NCBI GenBank assembly: GCA_012800155.1
Contig: JAAZJX010000068.1
Span: forward strand, 1 to 14,078
DNA: 14,078 bases
Source of the DNA: Candidatus Magasanikiibacteriota bacterium
Lineage (GTDB): Bacteria > Patescibacteriota > Patescibacteriia > Magasanikbacterales > UBA922
Direction of reading: 5' to 3'
The position numbers and the translations under genes are program-made. The notes beneath the pieces are model-generated. The model ran no database searches. It had not been told where the DNA came from and saw nothing but the letters and a program-made list of their open reading frames with translations. Positions 13,803 to 14,078 of the stretch are shown here, piece after piece (the stretch's first letter is position 1; each line of letters opens with the position of its first letter).

Positions 13803-13853
13803 AAGACATTGAAAAAATAACCCTTAATCCAATGTCTCATTTGTCTCATTTTT
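13803..13853 (+). terminator. Weak hairpin and T-rich tract after the membrane gene
   Basis: AGACATTG (13803-13810) and CAATGTCT (13831-13838) are perfect 8-bp complements across a 20-base loop. Two tandem TGTCTCATTT units and a run of T follow. The loop is long for an intrinsic terminator, so this is only a candidate. Confidence 0.35.
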
Positions 13854-13984
13854 TATCTCAAACCCTGACCCACGTACTTAAAATCGCCTATAGAAAAATC
13901 TTCCAAAAAGCCTTACAATATTGCTATATGGTGGTACTTAACTCTAGTAGCCCGCATTATTATGTCAACATAAGATAATTTATT
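13854..13984. other. Non-coding gap with no recognised gene
   Basis: No convincing reading frame or RNA gene is visible here. The stretch contains one more GACCCAC (13867-13873), a motif also found at 150-156, 197-203 and 1928-1934. It also has the short palindrome TTATGT-CA-ACATAA at about 13960-13973, which may be a regulator site for the outward promoter. Confidence 0.4.
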
Positions 13985-14012
13985 AAAATAGAGTTTTTGA
14001 AACTCTATTTTT
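13985..14012. terminator. Bidirectional terminator near the right edge
   Basis: A 12-bp stem with core TAGAGTTT/AAACTCTA and loop TTG is flanked by A4 on the left and T5 on the right. Most of the stem is A-T. It could stop transcription from either side and insulates the outward promoter that follows. Confidence 0.65.
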
Positions 14013-14048
14013 AGTTAGGGGATAATTATTTTCTTTAAGATAAATTAC

Positions 14049-14077
14049 TTGACATAAAATAGTTATGGGTATATACT
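14049..14077 (+). promoter_or_regulatory. Consensus sigma-70-type promoter reading out of the window
   Basis: TTGACA (14049-14054) and TATACT (14072-14077) are separated by exactly 17 bases: a perfect -35, a near-perfect -10 and optimal spacing. It is the strongest promoter in the window. The gene or RNA it drives starts beyond the right edge. Confidence 0.75.
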
Positions 14078-14078
14078 C

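Noticed and set aside
1..14078. CRISPR array, riboswitch or retron RNA
   Set aside because: No regularly spaced repeats, reverse transcriptase gene or recognisable riboswitch fold was seen; the repeats near the tRNA are trailer copies at two or three places only.

Overview
The window is AT-rich bacterial DNA carrying a mobile or defence-type region next to a serine tRNA gene. The standard genetic code fits: all ten genes read through intact and end in TAA or TAG, never TGA. Several genes start only a few bases downstream of a TATAAT box, with little or no room for a Shine-Dalgarno site. Together with the CCA-encoding tRNA and the low GC content, this hints at a Patescibacteria (CPR)-like genome. 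That is a guess from style; no marker gene proves it.

Left part (1-2070): an intact tRNA-Ser(GCU) with its trailer terminator is followed by a GNAT acetyltransferase gene. A Fic-domain gene lies convergent to it and they share a perfect bidirectional terminator. Beyond the Fic gene lies a broken copy of a tRNA 3' end, then an exact 26-base copy of the tRNA trailer and a second terminator. The GNAT/Fic pair therefore sits between direct repeats derived from a tRNA 3' region, as expected of an old site-specific insertion or duplication. An 18-bp perfect inverted repeat overlaps the Fic start codon and looks like an operator.

Middle part (2071-5327): a protein with three N-terminal membrane segments and a large unrecognised soluble domain faces, tail to tail, a large serine recombinase. 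The recombinase is divergent from the next operon, and the 208-base gap between them holds short inverted repeats that could be operators or part of an attachment site.

Right part (5328-13127): a complete Type I restriction-modification locus, hsdM-hsdS-[HNH protein]-[four-TM protein]-[MBL-fold hydrolase]-hsdR, closed by a strong terminator. The methylase, specificity and restriction subunits all carry the motifs expected of working proteins. The unusual part is the three-gene insert between hsdS and hsdR. The four-TM protein and a ComEC-type metallo-beta-lactamase-fold protein are separated by two bases, and a compact HNH nuclease-like gene precedes them. This insert is the best candidate for an undescribed defence module. 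An unknown multi-pass membrane protein follows, and the window ends at a consensus promoter reading outward.
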